A stretch of DNA of 64,000 bases from Streptomyces catenulae (GTDB lineage: Bacteria; Actinomycetota; Actinomycetes; Streptomycetales; Streptomycetaceae): assembly GCF_000718015.1 (NCBI RefSeq), contig NZ_JODY01000025.1, forward strand, positions 28,059 through 92,058. The letters run 5' to 3'. Below the pieces are notes generated by a model. The model had not been told where the DNA came from and did no database searches. It saw only the letters and a program-made list of their open reading frames with translations. Shown here piece by piece: positions 37,483-46,911 of the stretch. A program made the position numbers and the translations under genes. Every line of letters starts with the position of its first letter. Position 1 is the first letter of the stretch.

Positions 37483-37776
37483 GTGATCCGCCACCTGGTT
37501 CTGTTCCAGCTCAACGACGGCGTCTCGCCGGACGAGCCGCGCGTCCAGGAGGCCGCCCGCGCCTTCATGGAGCTCGGCGGCAAGATCCCGGAGCTGACGC
37601 ACTGGGAGTGCGGCTGGAACATCACCGACCGGCCCATCGCCCGCGACTTCGCGATCAACTCCGCCGTCGCCGACCGCGACGCCCTCGCCCGCTACCTCGC
37701 GCACCCGGCCCACCAGGACGCCGCCGCACAGTGGCGCGCGTTCGCCACCTGGGTGATCGCCGACTACGAATTCTGA
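37483..37776 (+). CDS. Dabb family protein (dimeric alpha-beta barrel)
   Basis: A 97-aa ferredoxin-like-fold protein. The start MIRHLVLFQLNDGVS, the central FAINSAVADRDALARYLAHP and the end WVIADYEF are the conserved parts of the stress-responsive A/B barrel domain, including the strand-ending His4 and the YLAHPAHQ helix. It forms dimers; members range from cyclases to proteins of unknown role. GGAGG lies 5 bp before the GTG start. Confidence 0.93.
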   Translation: MIRHLVLFQLNDGVSPDEPRVQEAARAFMELGGKIPELTHWECGWNITDRPIARDFAINSAVADRDALARYLAHPAHQDAAAQWRAFATWVIADYEF

Positions 37777-37804
37777 TCGCCCCCGGCACCCCCTGACGCG
37801 CCCC

Positions 37805-37840
37805 TCGCCCCCGGCTCCGACGCCGGGCGGGGGGCTTTTC
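37805..37840 (+). terminator. Terminator after the Dabb gene
   Basis: A GC-rich hairpin with GCCCCCGGC and GCCGGGCGGGGGGC arms, followed by TTTT. It starts 29 bp after the stop. Confidence 0.65.
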
Positions 37841-38088
37841 CGTGCCCGTGTGGCGAACGGGGCGCGGACCGCGCCCACCTGGGGCCGTCCGCGCGGGTAC
37901 CGGCGTACGCGCGGGCGCCCGGCGCGCGCGACGGTACGCCGTTCGGGGCCCTCCGAACGGGCAGCGACGCACCGCGTTACGGAGATCAACTCGCCGGTCA
38001 ACACGGAGTAATGCGGTACTTGCACACACTGCGCATGTCTTGTGATGCTATGACCGCTTTGCCGGATACATGCATTGTGAAGGGTGGC

Positions 38089-38898
38089 GTGACCGTGACG
38101 GCCCGTACTGCGCCCAAGGCGCCATCCCGCGAGAGCCGGAGCGCGGACACGCGGGCGCTCACCCAGGTGCTCTTCGCCGAACTGGCCGGGCTCGAATCCG
38201 GCACCCCCGAGCACACCCGGGTCCGCGCCGCCCTCATCGAGGCCAACCTCCCGCTCGTCCGGTACGCCGCCGTACGGTTCCGCAGCCGCAACGAACCGAT
38301 GGAGGACGTGGTCCAGGTCGGCACCATCGGCCTGATCAACGCCATCGACCGCTTCGACCCGGACCGGGGCGTGCAGTTCCCCACCTTCGCGATGCCCACC
38401 GTCGTCGGCGAGATCAAGCGGTACTTCCGCGACAACGTCCGCACCGTCCACGTACCGCGCCGCCTCCACGAGCTGTGGGTCCAGGTCAACGGCGCGACGG
38501 AGGATCTGACGGTGCTCCACGGGCGCTCACCGACCACCGCCGAGATCGCCGAACGCCTCAAGATCGGCGAGGAGGAGGTGCTGGCCTGCCTGGAGGCCGG
38601 GCGGTCATATCACGCCACATCTCTGGAGGCGGCCCAGGAGGGCGACGGTCTCCCCGGACTCCTCGACCGGCTCGGCTACGAGGACCCCGAGCTGGCCGGC
38701 GTCGAACACCGCGACCTCGTCCGCCATCTGCTCGTCCAGCTTCCCGAGCGCGAACAGCGGATTCTGCTGCTGCGTTACTACAGCAACTTGACGCAATCTC
38801 AGATCAGCGCGGAGCTGGGGGTGTCGCAGATGCATGTCTCGCGGCTACTGTCACGGAGCTTCGCCCGGCTGAGATCCGCAAACAGGATCGAGGTCTAA
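38089..38898 (+). CDS. RNA polymerase sigma factor, SigB/SigF/SigG family
   Basis: A 269-aa alternative sigma factor. Region 2 (about 55-125) has [20 protein letters not shown] and [17 protein letters not shown] with [19 protein letters not shown]; region 3 follows ([17 protein letters not shown]); region 4 has [20 protein letters not shown]. It lacks region 1, as usual in this family. GTG 38089 follows GAAGGG; GTG 38095 and ATG 38050 are alternatives. A close paralogue is 200 bp downstream. No anti-sigma or anti-anti-sigma gene adjoins it. Confidence 0.95.
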   Translation: MTVTARTAPKAPSRESRSADTRALTQVLFAELAGLESGTPEHTRVRAALIEANLPLVRYAAVRFRSRNEPMEDVVQVGTIGLINAIDRFDPDRGVQFPTFAMPTVVGEIKRYFRDNVRTVHVPRRLHELWVQVNGATEDLTVLHGRSPTTAEIAERLKIGEEEVLACLEAGRSYHATSLEAAQEGDGLPGLLDRLGYEDPELAGVEHRDLVRHLLVQLPEREQRILLLRYYSNLTQSQISAELGVSQMHVSRLLSRSFARLRSANRIEV

Positions 38899-38993
38899 CC
38901 GGCAGGGGCGACACGGGACCCCGCGTTCCTGCGCAGATATGTCGACATGACGCTACAGCGCGTTGCCGACATGTGACATTCTGCTGGAACCGC

Positions 38994-39019
38994 GTTTGCC
39001 GCGGCGCCGCCTCCGGTAT
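38994..39019 (+). promoter_or_regulatory. SigB-type promoter upstream of second sigma gene
   Basis: GTTT (38994-38997), a 16-bp spacer and CGGTAT (39014-39019) match the GTTT-N14-16-GGGTAT pattern of SigB-family promoters except for one base. It lies 81 bp before the second sigma gene, so that gene may be under this sigma class. Confidence 0.55.
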
Positions 39020-39099
39020 TCAGGTGGAGGTATCACTCTCCGGTCCGCCTCGGTCCGGGGACGCCGCAGCGACCCGACCCGCGACCTCAAGGGGGTGGC

Positions 39100-39936
39100 A
39101 TGTCCGTAGAACTGGACAGCTCAAAGGTGCTTCCCGCGATTCCCGCGCCCGCACCGCCCGTGCACGACGACGACGCCATCAACACCCGCACGCTCTCCCG
39201 CTCCCTGTTCCTGCGGCTGGCCACGCTCGACAAGGACTGCGCGGAGCGTACGTACGTCCGCGACACCCTGATCGAGCTGAACCTCCCGCTGGTGCGGTAC
39301 GCGGCGGCCCGGTTCCGCAGCCGCAACGAGCCGATGGAGGACATCGTCCAGGTCGGCACGATCGGTCTGATCAAGGCGATCGACCGTTTCGATTGCGAAC
39401 GCGGGGTGGAGTTCCCGACGTTCGCAATGCCAACGGTCGTCGGCGAGATCAAGCGCTTCTTCCGCGACACCTCCTGGTCGGTGCGGGTCCCGCGCCGCCT
39501 CCAGGAACTGCGGCTCGCGCTCACCAAGGCCAGTGACGAGCTGTCACAGAAGCTCGACCGTTCGCCGACCGTCCCCGAACTCGCCCGCGTGCTCGGGGTG
39601 TCGGAGGAGGACGTCGTCGACGGTCTCGCCGTCGGCAACGCCTACACCGCCTCCTCGCTCGACTCGCCCTCCCCCGAGGACGACGGCGGCGAGGGCTCCC
39701 TGGCGGACCGTCTGGGCTACGAGGACACCGCGCTGGAGGGCGTGGAGTACCGCGAGTCCCTCAAGCCGCTGCTGGCCAAGCTCCCGGCGCGGGAGCGGCA
39801 GATCATCATGTTGCGCTTCTTCGCCAACATGACGCAGTCGCAGATCGGCGAGGAGGTCGGCATCTCACAGATGCATGTCTCCCGCCTCCTCACCCGCACC
39901 CTCGCCCAGCTGCGGGAAGGGCTGATCGCCGAATGA
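39100..39936 (+). CDS. RNA polymerase sigma factor, SigB/SigF/SigG family (second copy)
   Basis: A 278-aa paralogue of the preceding sigma factor with nearly identical core segments ([59 protein letters not shown]). The N-terminal 30 residues and the linker SLDSPSPEDDGGEGS differ. GGGGGTGG precedes the ATG. The family controls stress response and sporulation in Streptomyces; in S. coelicolor sigF and sigN are adjacent genes of this type, which this pair resembles. Confidence 0.96.
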   Translation: MSVELDSSKVLPAIPAPAPPVHDDDAINTRTLSRSLFLRLATLDKDCAERTYVRDTLIELNLPLVRYAAARFRSRNEPMEDIVQVGTIGLIKAIDRFDCERGVEFPTFAMPTVVGEIKRFFRDTSWSVRVPRRLQELRLALTKASDELSQKLDRSPTVPELARVLGVSEEDVVDGLAVGNAYTASSLDSPSPEDDGGEGSLADRLGYEDTALEGVEYRESLKPLLAKLPARERQIIMLRFFANMTQSQIGEEVGISQMHVSRLLTRTLAQLREGLIAE

Positions 39937-40603
39937 GGACGGGTCCGCCGAGCGGTCGTTGACCTCCCGCGTCATCGCACCACCCGCACCACGCGCACCA
40001 CCGTTCGCACGATGCGCACCACTCGGCGGACTGCGAAGAGAACCATCGGCCCGACACCCGTCGGCCGGTCCCCCTCTTCCTGGTCACCTCCCTCGCCTCC
40101 TGCGTTGCGCCCCGGATCGATACCGGGGTTCTGGCCCGACGCCCGTGTCGGGGTTCCGTACCGACGTCCGTGTCGGTTCCGTCCCGGATCTCCGGGCCCG
40201 GTCGTTCGGCCGCGTTGCCGTGCGGCTGCTTCTCCGGCGCTGTCGCGCCCGCGCTCGCCCTTGCCTCGCCCTTGCGGTCTCTCGCGTCCTGCCTTGCGGT
40301 CCCTCGCGTCCTGCCTTGCGGCTTCTTGCCTTCGGTTACGGCGCGCCGTGTGCTTGCTGCGGCTCTCTCGCCCCGGCCCGCCCCGCCTCTTACGCTGTGC
40401 TCGGGCCTGCGGCCCTTCCCGGCGCCGCTCTGCGGCTTCCCGCCCGGGCCGCCGCTCACCTCGGCCCCTCGGTTCCTCGGCCTCTCTCGCCCCGGATCAG
40501 CGCACCGGTCTCCGGTGGCCTCCCGGCTATCTCCCGGCGGTCTCCCGGCGTTGGCGCCTGCCGAGGTCTAGGAATCTGACGAGTCGTCATCAACACTGGG
40601 CCG
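39937..40603. other. Gene-free spacer with a 22-bp tandem duplication
   Basis: About 670 bp of pyrimidine-rich sequence. Two tandem copies of a 22-bp unit containing CTCGCGTCCTGCCTTGCG occur at 40277-40298 and 40299-40320. The open frames here are Cys/Leu/Pro/Arg-rich and have no ribosome binding sites. The last 40 bp are less GC-rich and may be the lipoprotein promoter. Confidence 0.5.
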
Positions 40604-41608
40604 ATGCGACAGTCACCCCGCATAGTTGCCCGTGACACGTCCCCGCGCCCCGTTCCCGGCGGCGTACGCCCGCCGGGATCCGCCCCGGCGCCCCGCCGCT
40701 TCCGTCCCGCCCGTACCGCGTCGGCGCTCGCCGTGTGCTGCCTGGGCGGCGCGGTGCTCGTGGGCTGCGGGAGCGGAGCCGGTCAGGGGTACGCGGCGGT
40801 CGGCGCCGCCGGGGAGAGCGCCCCGACCGGCGCAGCCTCCGAGCAGGGCGTCGAGCTGACCCCGCTGGACGGATCCCGCTCGCCCGGCGGGGGCGGCGGA
40901 GACGCAACAGGGAATTCCGGCGAGGACAAAGATCCGGCCAACTCCGCATCTGGAGGCGGTGGTTCAGGCATTCCGGATCATTCAGGGAAGGAACCTGATA
41001 GTTCCGGCACCCCCGGTATCCCCAACGCGCCGGGGGGCTCGGGTATGCCGGGTGGGGCCGGGGGAGCAGGTGGCGTCGGGAATCCGGGTGGAGTCGGGGG
41101 ACCGGGTGGAACGGGGCAACCGGGCGGGGCCGGTGGGGCTGGTGGGGCTGGTGGGTCGGGCGGTTCCGGATCGTCCGGCTCGCCGTCCGACCGGCCGGGG
41201 ACGCCCGGGTCGTCGGACCCGTCGGGCACGCCGTCGAATCCCGGGCTCCCCTCCCCCACCCTTCCCGCGGGCAAGGGGGCGCCCGCCGGGCTGGTGATCG
41301 GGAAGCCGAAGCGTGCGGACGGCGGGGAGCGGTGGTGCGAGAAGATCGCGTTCCCCCTGGTGAACACCGGCACCAAACCGGTCACCGTCGGCACGGTCAC
41401 GTTCGGGACGCACATCATCGGCGCCCTCGGCATCGACTGGGACACCCGCACCTCCACCCACAAGCTCCCGCTGCCCCTCGCGCCCGGCGCGCGCCGCACC
41501 GCCTCGTACCGGATCTGCGTGGACGCCTGGCGGGTCCCGCTGGGGATGCACCTCGACACCAAGGACGTGTCCTTCGACTGGACACCCCGTCCCGACGACA
41601 AGCCCTAG
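40604..41608 (+). CDS. Lipoprotein with collagen-like Gly-rich stalk
   Basis: A 334-aa exported protein. An unusually long N-terminus of about 40 residues precedes the signal helix (TASALAVCCLGGAVLVGC); LVGC is the lipobox, with the lipidated cysteine at about 55. Residues 110-225 are Gly/Pro/Ser-rich with many GG-x-GG and G-x-P triplets, a flexible collagen-like stalk. The C-terminal about 105 residues (GLVIGKPKRADGGERWCEKI onward) form a folded beta domain with two cysteines. The start ATG has no clear ribosome binding site; a later start would give a more usual signal peptide, but I see no better one. Function unknown. Confidence 0.8.
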   Translation: MRQSPRIVARDTSPRPVPGGVRPPGSAPAPRRFRPARTASALAVCCLGGAVLVGCGSGAGQGYAAVGAAGESAPTGAASEQGVELTPLDGSRSPGGGGGDATGNSGEDKDPANSASGGGGSGIPDHSGKEPDSSGTPGIPNAPGGSGMPGGAGGAGGVGNPGGVGGPGGTGQPGGAGGAGGAGGSGGSGSSGSPSDRPGTPGSSDPSGTPSNPGLPSPTLPAGKGAPAGLVIGKPKRADGGERWCEKIAFPLVNTGTKPVTVGTVTFGTHIIGALGIDWDTRTSTHKLPLPLAPGARRTASYRICVDAWRVPLGMHLDTKDVSFDWTPRPDDKP

Positions 41609-42101
41609 CCCACCCCGCAAGGCCGAGCGGGACGTCTCCTCCGGGCCGTCCCGCTGACCGGAGGAGTCCATCCCGCCGGGCGGACGGACGGAGCGCAGCC
41701 CGGTCAGCCGGGCATCGGCCGACGGCCCCGCCTGGCCAACCGGCGGAGCCGGACGACGCGGAGGGACCAGGCAGCGCAGCAGGCAGGACGGCGCGGTGCG
41801 GCCGGGCCGGACGACGCGGAGGGACGGAGGGCTGGCCGGATGCCACGGCAGGACCGGGCGGCCGGGCAAGTCAACCAGGCCGGAAGGCGGGGCCGGACAG
41901 CGCAACAGGCCCAACTGGCGCGGTCGGACGGCAGAGCACGGCCAGGCGGCGCGGCAAGGCCGGACGACGCGGCAGGGGCCAACCGGCGGGGCCGACCGGC
42001 GGAGGGGCCGAACGGCCGGACCAGAAGGCAGAACGCGCCCGACCGGCACAGCCAGACCGGCCCCCACAACGCGCCCGACCGACCGCCCACCCACCCCCCC
42101 C
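41609..42101. other. Gene-free GC-rich spacer with short direct repeats
   Basis: Contains two copies of GCCGGACGACGCGGAGGGAC (41748-41767, 41806-41825) and a degenerate third near 41969. It separates convergent genes (lipoprotein and response regulator). Open frames have no codon bias of their own. No gene seen. Confidence 0.5.
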
Positions 42102-42707
42102 TCAAAGCCAGCCATTCCCCTCCGCGAGTCGGACTGCCTCCGCTCGGGTGCGGGCCTGTGTTTTGCCTATCGCCGATGACAGGTGGTTGCGGACGGTGCC
42201 CGGGGAAAGGGACAGCGCCCTGGCGATGTCGGAGACGGTGCCGCCCTCGGCGGCGGTGCGTAGGACGTCCGCCTCGCGGCCGGTCAGCGGGCTCGCGCCA
42301 CCGGCCAGTGCCTCCGCGGCGAGGCCCGGGTCGACGAACCGCAGACCGGCGTGGACCCGGCGGATCGCGTCGACCAACTGCTCCGGCGGGGAGTCCTTCA
42401 CGACGTAACCGGACGCGCCCGCGGCCATCGCCCGCGCGAGATAGCCGGGACGGCTGAAGGTCGTACAGATGAGGGTGCGGCAGCCCGGCAGCGCCCGCCG
42501 GAGATCGGCGGCGACGGTCAGCCCGTCCCGCCCGGGCATCTGCACATCGAGCAGCGCGATATCGGGCGCGGTGCGCTCCGCGGCGGCCAGCACCTCGGTG
42601 CCGGTGCCGATCTCGGCGACCACGTCCAGATCGGGTTCGAGCCGGAGTACGGCCGCGAGGGCGCCGCGGACGAGTGCCTGGTCGTCGGCGAGCAGAACAC
42701 GGATCAT
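42102..42707 (-). CDS. NarL/FixJ response regulator
   Basis: A 201-aa two-component regulator. The receiver domain (1-118) has the acidic pair in LLADDQ, the phosphoacceptor Asp in ALLDVQMPG and the switch lysine in YVVKDSP. The LuxR-type helix-turn-helix (about 140-200) reads LTGREADVLRTAAEGGTVSD and SLSPGTVRNHLSSAI. Its ATG overlaps the kinase stop by 4 bp, so the pair is coupled and forms one system. Confidence 0.95.
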   Translation of the reverse strand: MIRVLLADDQALVRGALAAVLRLEPDLDVVAEIGTGTEVLAAAERTAPDIALLDVQMPGRDGLTVAADLRRALPGCRTLICTTFSRPGYLARAMAAGASGYVVKDSPPEQLVDAIRRVHAGLRFVDPGLAAEALAGGASPLTGREADVLRTAAEGGTVSDIARALSLSPGTVRNHLSSAIGKTQARTRAEAVRLAEGNGWL

Positions 42708-43912
42708 GACGGCCCGGCCTCCTGTCGGGGTGTCAGCCGGCCCACCGGCGCGGGTCCGCGGGCGGTGACCCGGAACCCGCCGCCGGGGGCGGGCCCGTGG
42801 TCGAGGGTGCCCGACACCGCGGCCAGCCGTTCGGCGAGACCGGTCAGGCCGTTCCCGGCGCGCACCCCGCCGGTGGGCGTGCCGTTGTCGGTGATCTCGA
42901 CCCAGTCGGGTCCGGTGCGGACGGTGCACAGTTCGGCGTCGGAGTGGCGCAGCACATTGGTGACCGCCTCCCGTACGACGTAGCCGAACACCTCACGCAG
43001 TTCGGCGCGGACGTCATCGGTTGCGGCGGGCAGTTCGGCCCGTACCCCGGCGGCCCGCAGCGCCATACGGGCACCGGCGAGTTCGCTGTCCAGGGACAGG
43101 GTGCGGTAGTCGGAGACGGTGGCCCGTACGTCGGAGAGCGCCGTGCGGGCCATGGTCTCCAGTTCGGTGATCTCGCGGACGGCGAAGGGCACGTCGCCGG
43201 AGGATTCCAGGACGCGGCGCGCCAGGCCGAGCTTGACGGTCATCGTGGAGAGGCTGTGGCCGAGTACGTCGTGCATGTCCCGGGCGACCCGTTCGCGTTC
43301 CTCGTGCACGGCCAGCCTCCTGACCTGCGCGCGGGCGGCCCGTAGATGGCCGATCGTGAAGTTGAGGGCGAAGACGGTGCCGAGCGCCGCGGTCACGCCG
43401 ACGAGGATGCCGACCTGCGCCCACGCCACCTCGCCGCGGGCCAGACGCATCCAGACGATCTGCCCCACCACCGTGACGAGGCCGAGCAGCAGCGCACGGC
43501 GCAGCGGCAGCAGCATCAGGCCGATCGAGAGGGCGTAGGTCAGATCGGTCAGCTGGGACGGCGCCGCGAGGAGGACCGCCGGTGCCGCCCCGAGCAGGAA
43601 CAGCACGGCGACGAGGACGATACGTCCCCGGCGCAGCGCCGTCGGCCCGCACCAGGCAGCCAGGGCGCAGCCGACGCCGTAGCAGGCGACGAGGGTGATC
43701 ACGAGCGTGGTGAGCCAGGGCGGCCGGGTGCCGTGCGTGAGGCCCTCGGCCCGGGCGAGCAGGGCCAGGGAGGCGGGTGCCATGGCGGCGGCGACGGTCA
43801 GCCGACCGCGGCGGCGGGCTCCGGGGTCGTCCGGTTGGTCCTTCCAGAAACTCCAGTCCGGCCATTGATCGGCGGAGAACTCGTCCGGATCACGTGTGCC
43901 CACGTCGGCCAT
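42704..43912 (-). CDS. Sensor histidine kinase, NarL-partner (HisKA_3) type
   Basis: A 402-aa membrane kinase. About five to six hydrophobic helices lie between residues 45 and 200; there is no sizeable extracellular domain, so it probably senses within the membrane. The HisKA_3 domain has the phosphorylated histidine in RVARDMHDVLGHSLS, and the ATPase domain has REAVTNVLRHS (N box), ITDNG and GNGLTGLAER (G boxes). The start is uncertain: 43912 or an in-frame ATG near 43975. A secreted peptidase gene lies on the other side of the divergent promoter. Confidence 0.93.
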   Translation of the reverse strand: MADVGTRDPDEFSADQWPDWSFWKDQPDDPGARRRGRLTVAAAMAPASLALLARAEGLTHGTRPPWLTTLVITLVACYGVGCALAAWCGPTALRRGRIVLVAVLFLLGAAPAVLLAAPSQLTDLTYALSIGLMLLPLRRALLLGLVTVVGQIVWMRLARGEVAWAQVGILVGVTAALGTVFALNFTIGHLRAARAQVRRLAVHEERERVARDMHDVLGHSLSTMTVKLGLARRVLESSGDVPFAVREITELETMARTALSDVRATVSDYRTLSLDSELAGARMALRAAGVRAELPAATDDVRAELREVFGYVVREAVTNVLRHSDAELCTVRTGPDWVEITDNGTPTGGVRAGNGLTGLAERLAAVSGTLDHGPAPGGGFRVTARGPAPVGRLTPRQEAGPS

Positions 43913-44060
43913 GGTAGGGCCCGGGTGCCCGGCGGGGGGACGGGCGGCGGCCCCGGGGAACGGTGTCGGGAGCATGCGGACAAGCGTGGCCCGGCCGCGC
44001 CCCGCGCGCCCATGACAGATGGCATGGGTCCGGCCGTCGGGCCGGTGGTGCGATGAGGGC

Positions 44061-44645
44061 ATGTTGCACGCGAAGAGGATCTCTCCGCCGTACCAAGGGT
44101 ACGAACTCGCCGAGTACGGCCGGGTGTTGACGACGTTCTCGCTGCTCCGGGGCGGTATCGGCGCGCGGTGCGCGCCGGGCGGGGGCGACCGGCCCGTCCG
44201 CGTCCGGCGCCTCGGCGGCGCCTACGTGTGGGGCGACGCCGACGGGACGGCCGTCGCGGCCACGGACCGGGTGGGCCGGAGTCGGCGTCCGACGGGTGCC
44301 GAGCGGGGCGTCCCGTTCCGGCGGGCCGCGGCGGCGGACCGGGAGCACACCGTGCTCGGCGGCGGCGACGGCGGTGGGCCCGTCGGCACGGTCCGCCGCA
44401 CCGGCCGCCTCCGGCCCCGCCGCCGCACCGGCCACCCCCGCACCGGCCGCCTCCGCACCGAGGCCACCGCCGACCTGCCGGGGCCGGAAGGAACCCGCGC
44501 TCCAGGTCGTCGCGCTCGTCGTCGTGGCGCCGCGCGGGCGGCACAGGCGGGCGGCGGCCGTCCGGTCGGCCGCCCCCGGATGACGGCCGCGCGGCGCGTT
44601 CCGGCATCCCCTGCTCTTCCGACACGAGGAGGACCCCATGCGTAA
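44061..44645 (+). CDS. Hypothetical ORF, possibly frameshifted
   Basis: A 194-codon frame. The first about 110 residues look protein-like (MLHAKRISPPYQGYELAEYG, then GAYVWGDADGTAVAATD) with normal third-base G+C. From about 44400 the frame becomes Arg-rich, while the neighbouring frame becomes Ala/Pro-rich, as if one base had been gained or lost. Short GC repeats (CACCGGCCGCCTCCG twice) lie at that point. It overlaps the next gene by 8 bp. I do not recognise it. Confidence 0.35.
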   Translation: MLHAKRISPPYQGYELAEYGRVLTTFSLLRGGIGARCAPGGGDRPVRVRRLGGAYVWGDADGTAVAATDRVGRSRRPTGAERGVPFRRAAAADREHTVLGGGDGGGPVGTVRRTGRLRPRRRTGHPRTGRLRTEATADLPGPEGTRAPGRRARRRGAARAAQAGGGRPVGRPRMTAARRVPASPALPTRGGPHA

Positions 44646-46134
44646 ATCCTGGCTCGCGGCGCTCGCTCTCACCGTGGGCGCGGCGGCGGTGTCCGTGACC
44701 GCGGGCGCACCGTGGACGGCCACCGCGGGTACACCGTCCCGGGCGCGGGCGGACACGGCGCCGCCGCCGCTGCGGTGGGGCGCGTGTCCCAGCGGGGCGG
44801 CGGCGGCGCTGTCGTGCGCGAAGCTCACCGTGCCGCTCGACTACCGGCATCCCGACGGGCGGACGATCACCGTCGAGGTGTCCCGTCTGGCGAGCAGGCA
44901 CCCGGCCGCGAAACGCGGTGTGCTGCTCCTCAATCCGGGCGGCCCCGGCCTGCCCGGGCTCCCCGTCCCCGCCCTGCTGAAGCTGCCCGAGAAGGTCCGC
45001 GACCGCTACGACGTGATCGGCTTCGACCCCCGCGGCGTCGGCCACAGCACCCCGGTGACCTGCAACTTCACCCCAGCTGAGGGCGGCGTGGCGAGCAACC
45101 CGCCCACTCCGGGCGGCGCGGCCGACGTGGCGGAACAGGCCACCGTCGCCAAGCGGCTCGCCACCCGGTGCGCCACCTCGCGGACCGCGTACCTGCTGCC
45201 GCACCTCACCACCGCGAACACCGCGCGGGACATGGACCGCATCCGGGCGGCGCTGGGCGTACCGAAGATCTCGTACTACGGCGAGTCCTACGGCACCTAC
45301 CTCGGCGCGGTGTACGCCACCCTCTTCCCGCACCGCGGCGACCGCATCGTGCTCGACAGCAGCCTGCCGCCCGAGGGGTACGACGTCGACGCGCTGCGCG
45401 CCCAGGCCGCGGGGTTCGAGACCCGCTTCCCGGACTTCGCCGCGTTCGCCGCGGCCGCCTCCCGGACGTACCACCTCGGCAGCACCCCGGCCGCGGTCCG
45501 CGCGACGTACTTCCGACTCGCCGCGCGCCTCGACCACAAGCCGGTGCAGGGGTACGACGGCACGGCCTTCCGCGCCGTCACCTCGGGGCTGCTCCGCACG
45601 GACGCCGACCGCGCCCGGCTCGCCGCGACCTGGCACGCCCTGGACACGGACCGGCCGCCGCCCGACTCCGGCGGCGCGGGCGACGGCGGCGCGTACAGCG
45701 ACAACTACCCCGCCGCCTACCTCGGGGTGATCTGCGGCGACTCGCGCTGGCCGACGTCCGTCGCGACCTATCAGCGCCATGTCGCGGTCGACCGCGTCCG
45801 CTACCCGATGTACGGCGCGTTCACGGCCAACATCAGGCCGTGCGCCTTCTGGCCGGACCCCGTGGAGCCGCAGGTGCGGATCGCCGACCGGGGGCCGTCC
45901 GATGTGCTCATGGTGCAGAACCTCCGCGATCCGGCGACCCCGCTGCCCGGGGCGCTGCGGACGCGCCGGGCCCTCGGCGGGCGGGCCCGGCTGGTGACCG
46001 TCGGCCAGGGCGGGCATGTGGCCTACCTGACCGGCACGAACGCCTGCGGGAACCACGCCGTGACCGCCTACCTGGTCAGCGGGGAGCGACCGGCACACGA
46101 CACGTTCTGCCCCGCGGAGCCGACCGCGCGGTGA
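44638..46134 (+). CDS. Secreted alpha/beta hydrolase, tripeptidyl aminopeptidase-like
   Basis: A 498-aa exported serine peptidase-type hydrolase. The signal peptide covers about the first 30 residues. LLLNPGGPG forms the oxyanion side; the nucleophile Ser is in YYGESYGTYLG; the C-terminal TAP-like region has NLRDPATPLPGA (Asp) and GQGGHVAYL (His), completing the triad. Paired cysteines (about 50/60, 147/178, 365/402, 466/484) fit extracellular folding. Relatives release N-terminal tripeptides or hydrolyse esters. GAGGAGG precedes the ATG. It is divergent from the two-component system, with a doubtful ORF between. Confidence 0.93.
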   Translation: MRKSWLAALALTVGAAAVSVTAGAPWTATAGTPSRARADTAPPPLRWGACPSGAAAALSCAKLTVPLDYRHPDGRTITVEVSRLASRHPAAKRGVLLLNPGGPGLPGLPVPALLKLPEKVRDRYDVIGFDPRGVGHSTPVTCNFTPAEGGVASNPPTPGGAADVAEQATVAKRLATRCATSRTAYLLPHLTTANTARDMDRIRAALGVPKISYYGESYGTYLGAVYATLFPHRGDRIVLDSSLPPEGYDVDALRAQAAGFETRFPDFAAFAAAASRTYHLGSTPAAVRATYFRLAARLDHKPVQGYDGTAFRAVTSGLLRTDADRARLAATWHALDTDRPPPDSGGAGDGGAYSDNYPAAYLGVICGDSRWPTSVATYQRHVAVDRVRYPMYGAFTANIRPCAFWPDPVEPQVRIADRGPSDVLMVQNLRDPATPLPGALRTRRALGGRARLVTVGQGGHVAYLTGTNACGNHAVTAYLVSGERPAHDTFCPAEPTAR

Positions 46135-46173
46135 GCACCGGCAGCGGCGGGGCCCGGTCGCCGGGCAGCGAAA

Positions 46174-46201
46174 ACGGGGCCCGGATCCGTCCGGGCCCCG
46201 T
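46174..46201. terminator. Bidirectional terminator after the peptidase gene
   Basis: ACGGGGCCCGGA pairs perfectly with TCCGGGCCCCGT around the loop TCCG, between convergent stops at 46134 and 46236. Confidence 0.82.
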
Positions 46202-46235
46202 CGTGTACGGAGGGCTGGGGAAGAGGGTGCGGGGC

Positions 46236-46463
46236 TCAGCCGAAGGCGAGCCAGACCGCGGCGGCGACGACCACCACGGCGACGACGACGCCGACGATCA
46301 GGCCGACGCGGGGGCCGCCGGACTGCGCGGGGGCCGGGGCGCGGCGGCCGCCGGTCTGCCCGGCCTGCGGGGTGCCGCCCTCGTCGACGAAGGCGCGGAA
46401 CATCTGCGTGCTGCCCGCCGGGTCGTAGTTGCCCTCGGCCTGGTTCTGCGGGTTGGTCGCCAT
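46236..46463 (-). CDS. Small C-tail-anchored membrane protein
   Basis: A 75-aa protein: a hydrophilic N-terminal 45 residues (MATNPQNQAEGNYDPAGSTQ, then Gly/Gln/Ala/Pro-rich) and a single C-terminal transmembrane helix (GLIVGVVVAVVVVAAAVWLA). This topology puts the N-terminal part in the cytoplasm. An alternative ATG lies two codons upstream. Small proteins of this type are common in Streptomyces; no function known. Confidence 0.7.
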   Translation of the reverse strand: MATNPQNQAEGNYDPAGSTQMFRAFVDEGGTPQAGQTGGRRAPAPAQSGGPRVGLIVGVVVAVVVVAAAVWLAFG

Positions 46464-46911
46464 GGGCAAGGACCCTAGCGAACCGCGCTCTTCAGGGCAC
46501 CCCTGGACCGCGCGCCCGGCAGCGCCGGAACGGCCCCCGGAAGCGGCCGGACGGCACCCCGCACCCGCCGCCCGACCGCCGCTCCCCCGCCGGAAACCCC
46601 CGCCCTCCCGGTACGTAACGGAGAGGAGGGGAGGAGGAGGAAGGAAAGGGGCCTCCGGCGCAGAGGGGGCGACTGGGGGCGAAGGGGTGGAATGGTGGCC
46701 CGTGTGGCGTGTCGTGCGCTCTGATCGGTGCCGTCGAGGTGGGCGGAGCGCCCGTCCCCACGGGCGTAAGTGACGCTGACCACATTACGGAGCCGCCCCG
46801 GCACCCCGGGCGAGCGGCGCTGACCTGCGCCTTCCCGGGGGCGGTCAATTTCCTTGACCCCGGGCTGAGATCGCCTTTTCCTCCCCTTTACCGTAGGGGC
46901 CACCTATTCGT
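46464..46911. other. Gene-free spacer with a purine-rich tract
   Basis: 46619-46655 is a purine run (GGAGAGGAGGGGAGGAGGAG onward). Otherwise GC-rich sequence without supported genes; G+C drops after 46840 toward the MarR promoter. Confidence 0.45.
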
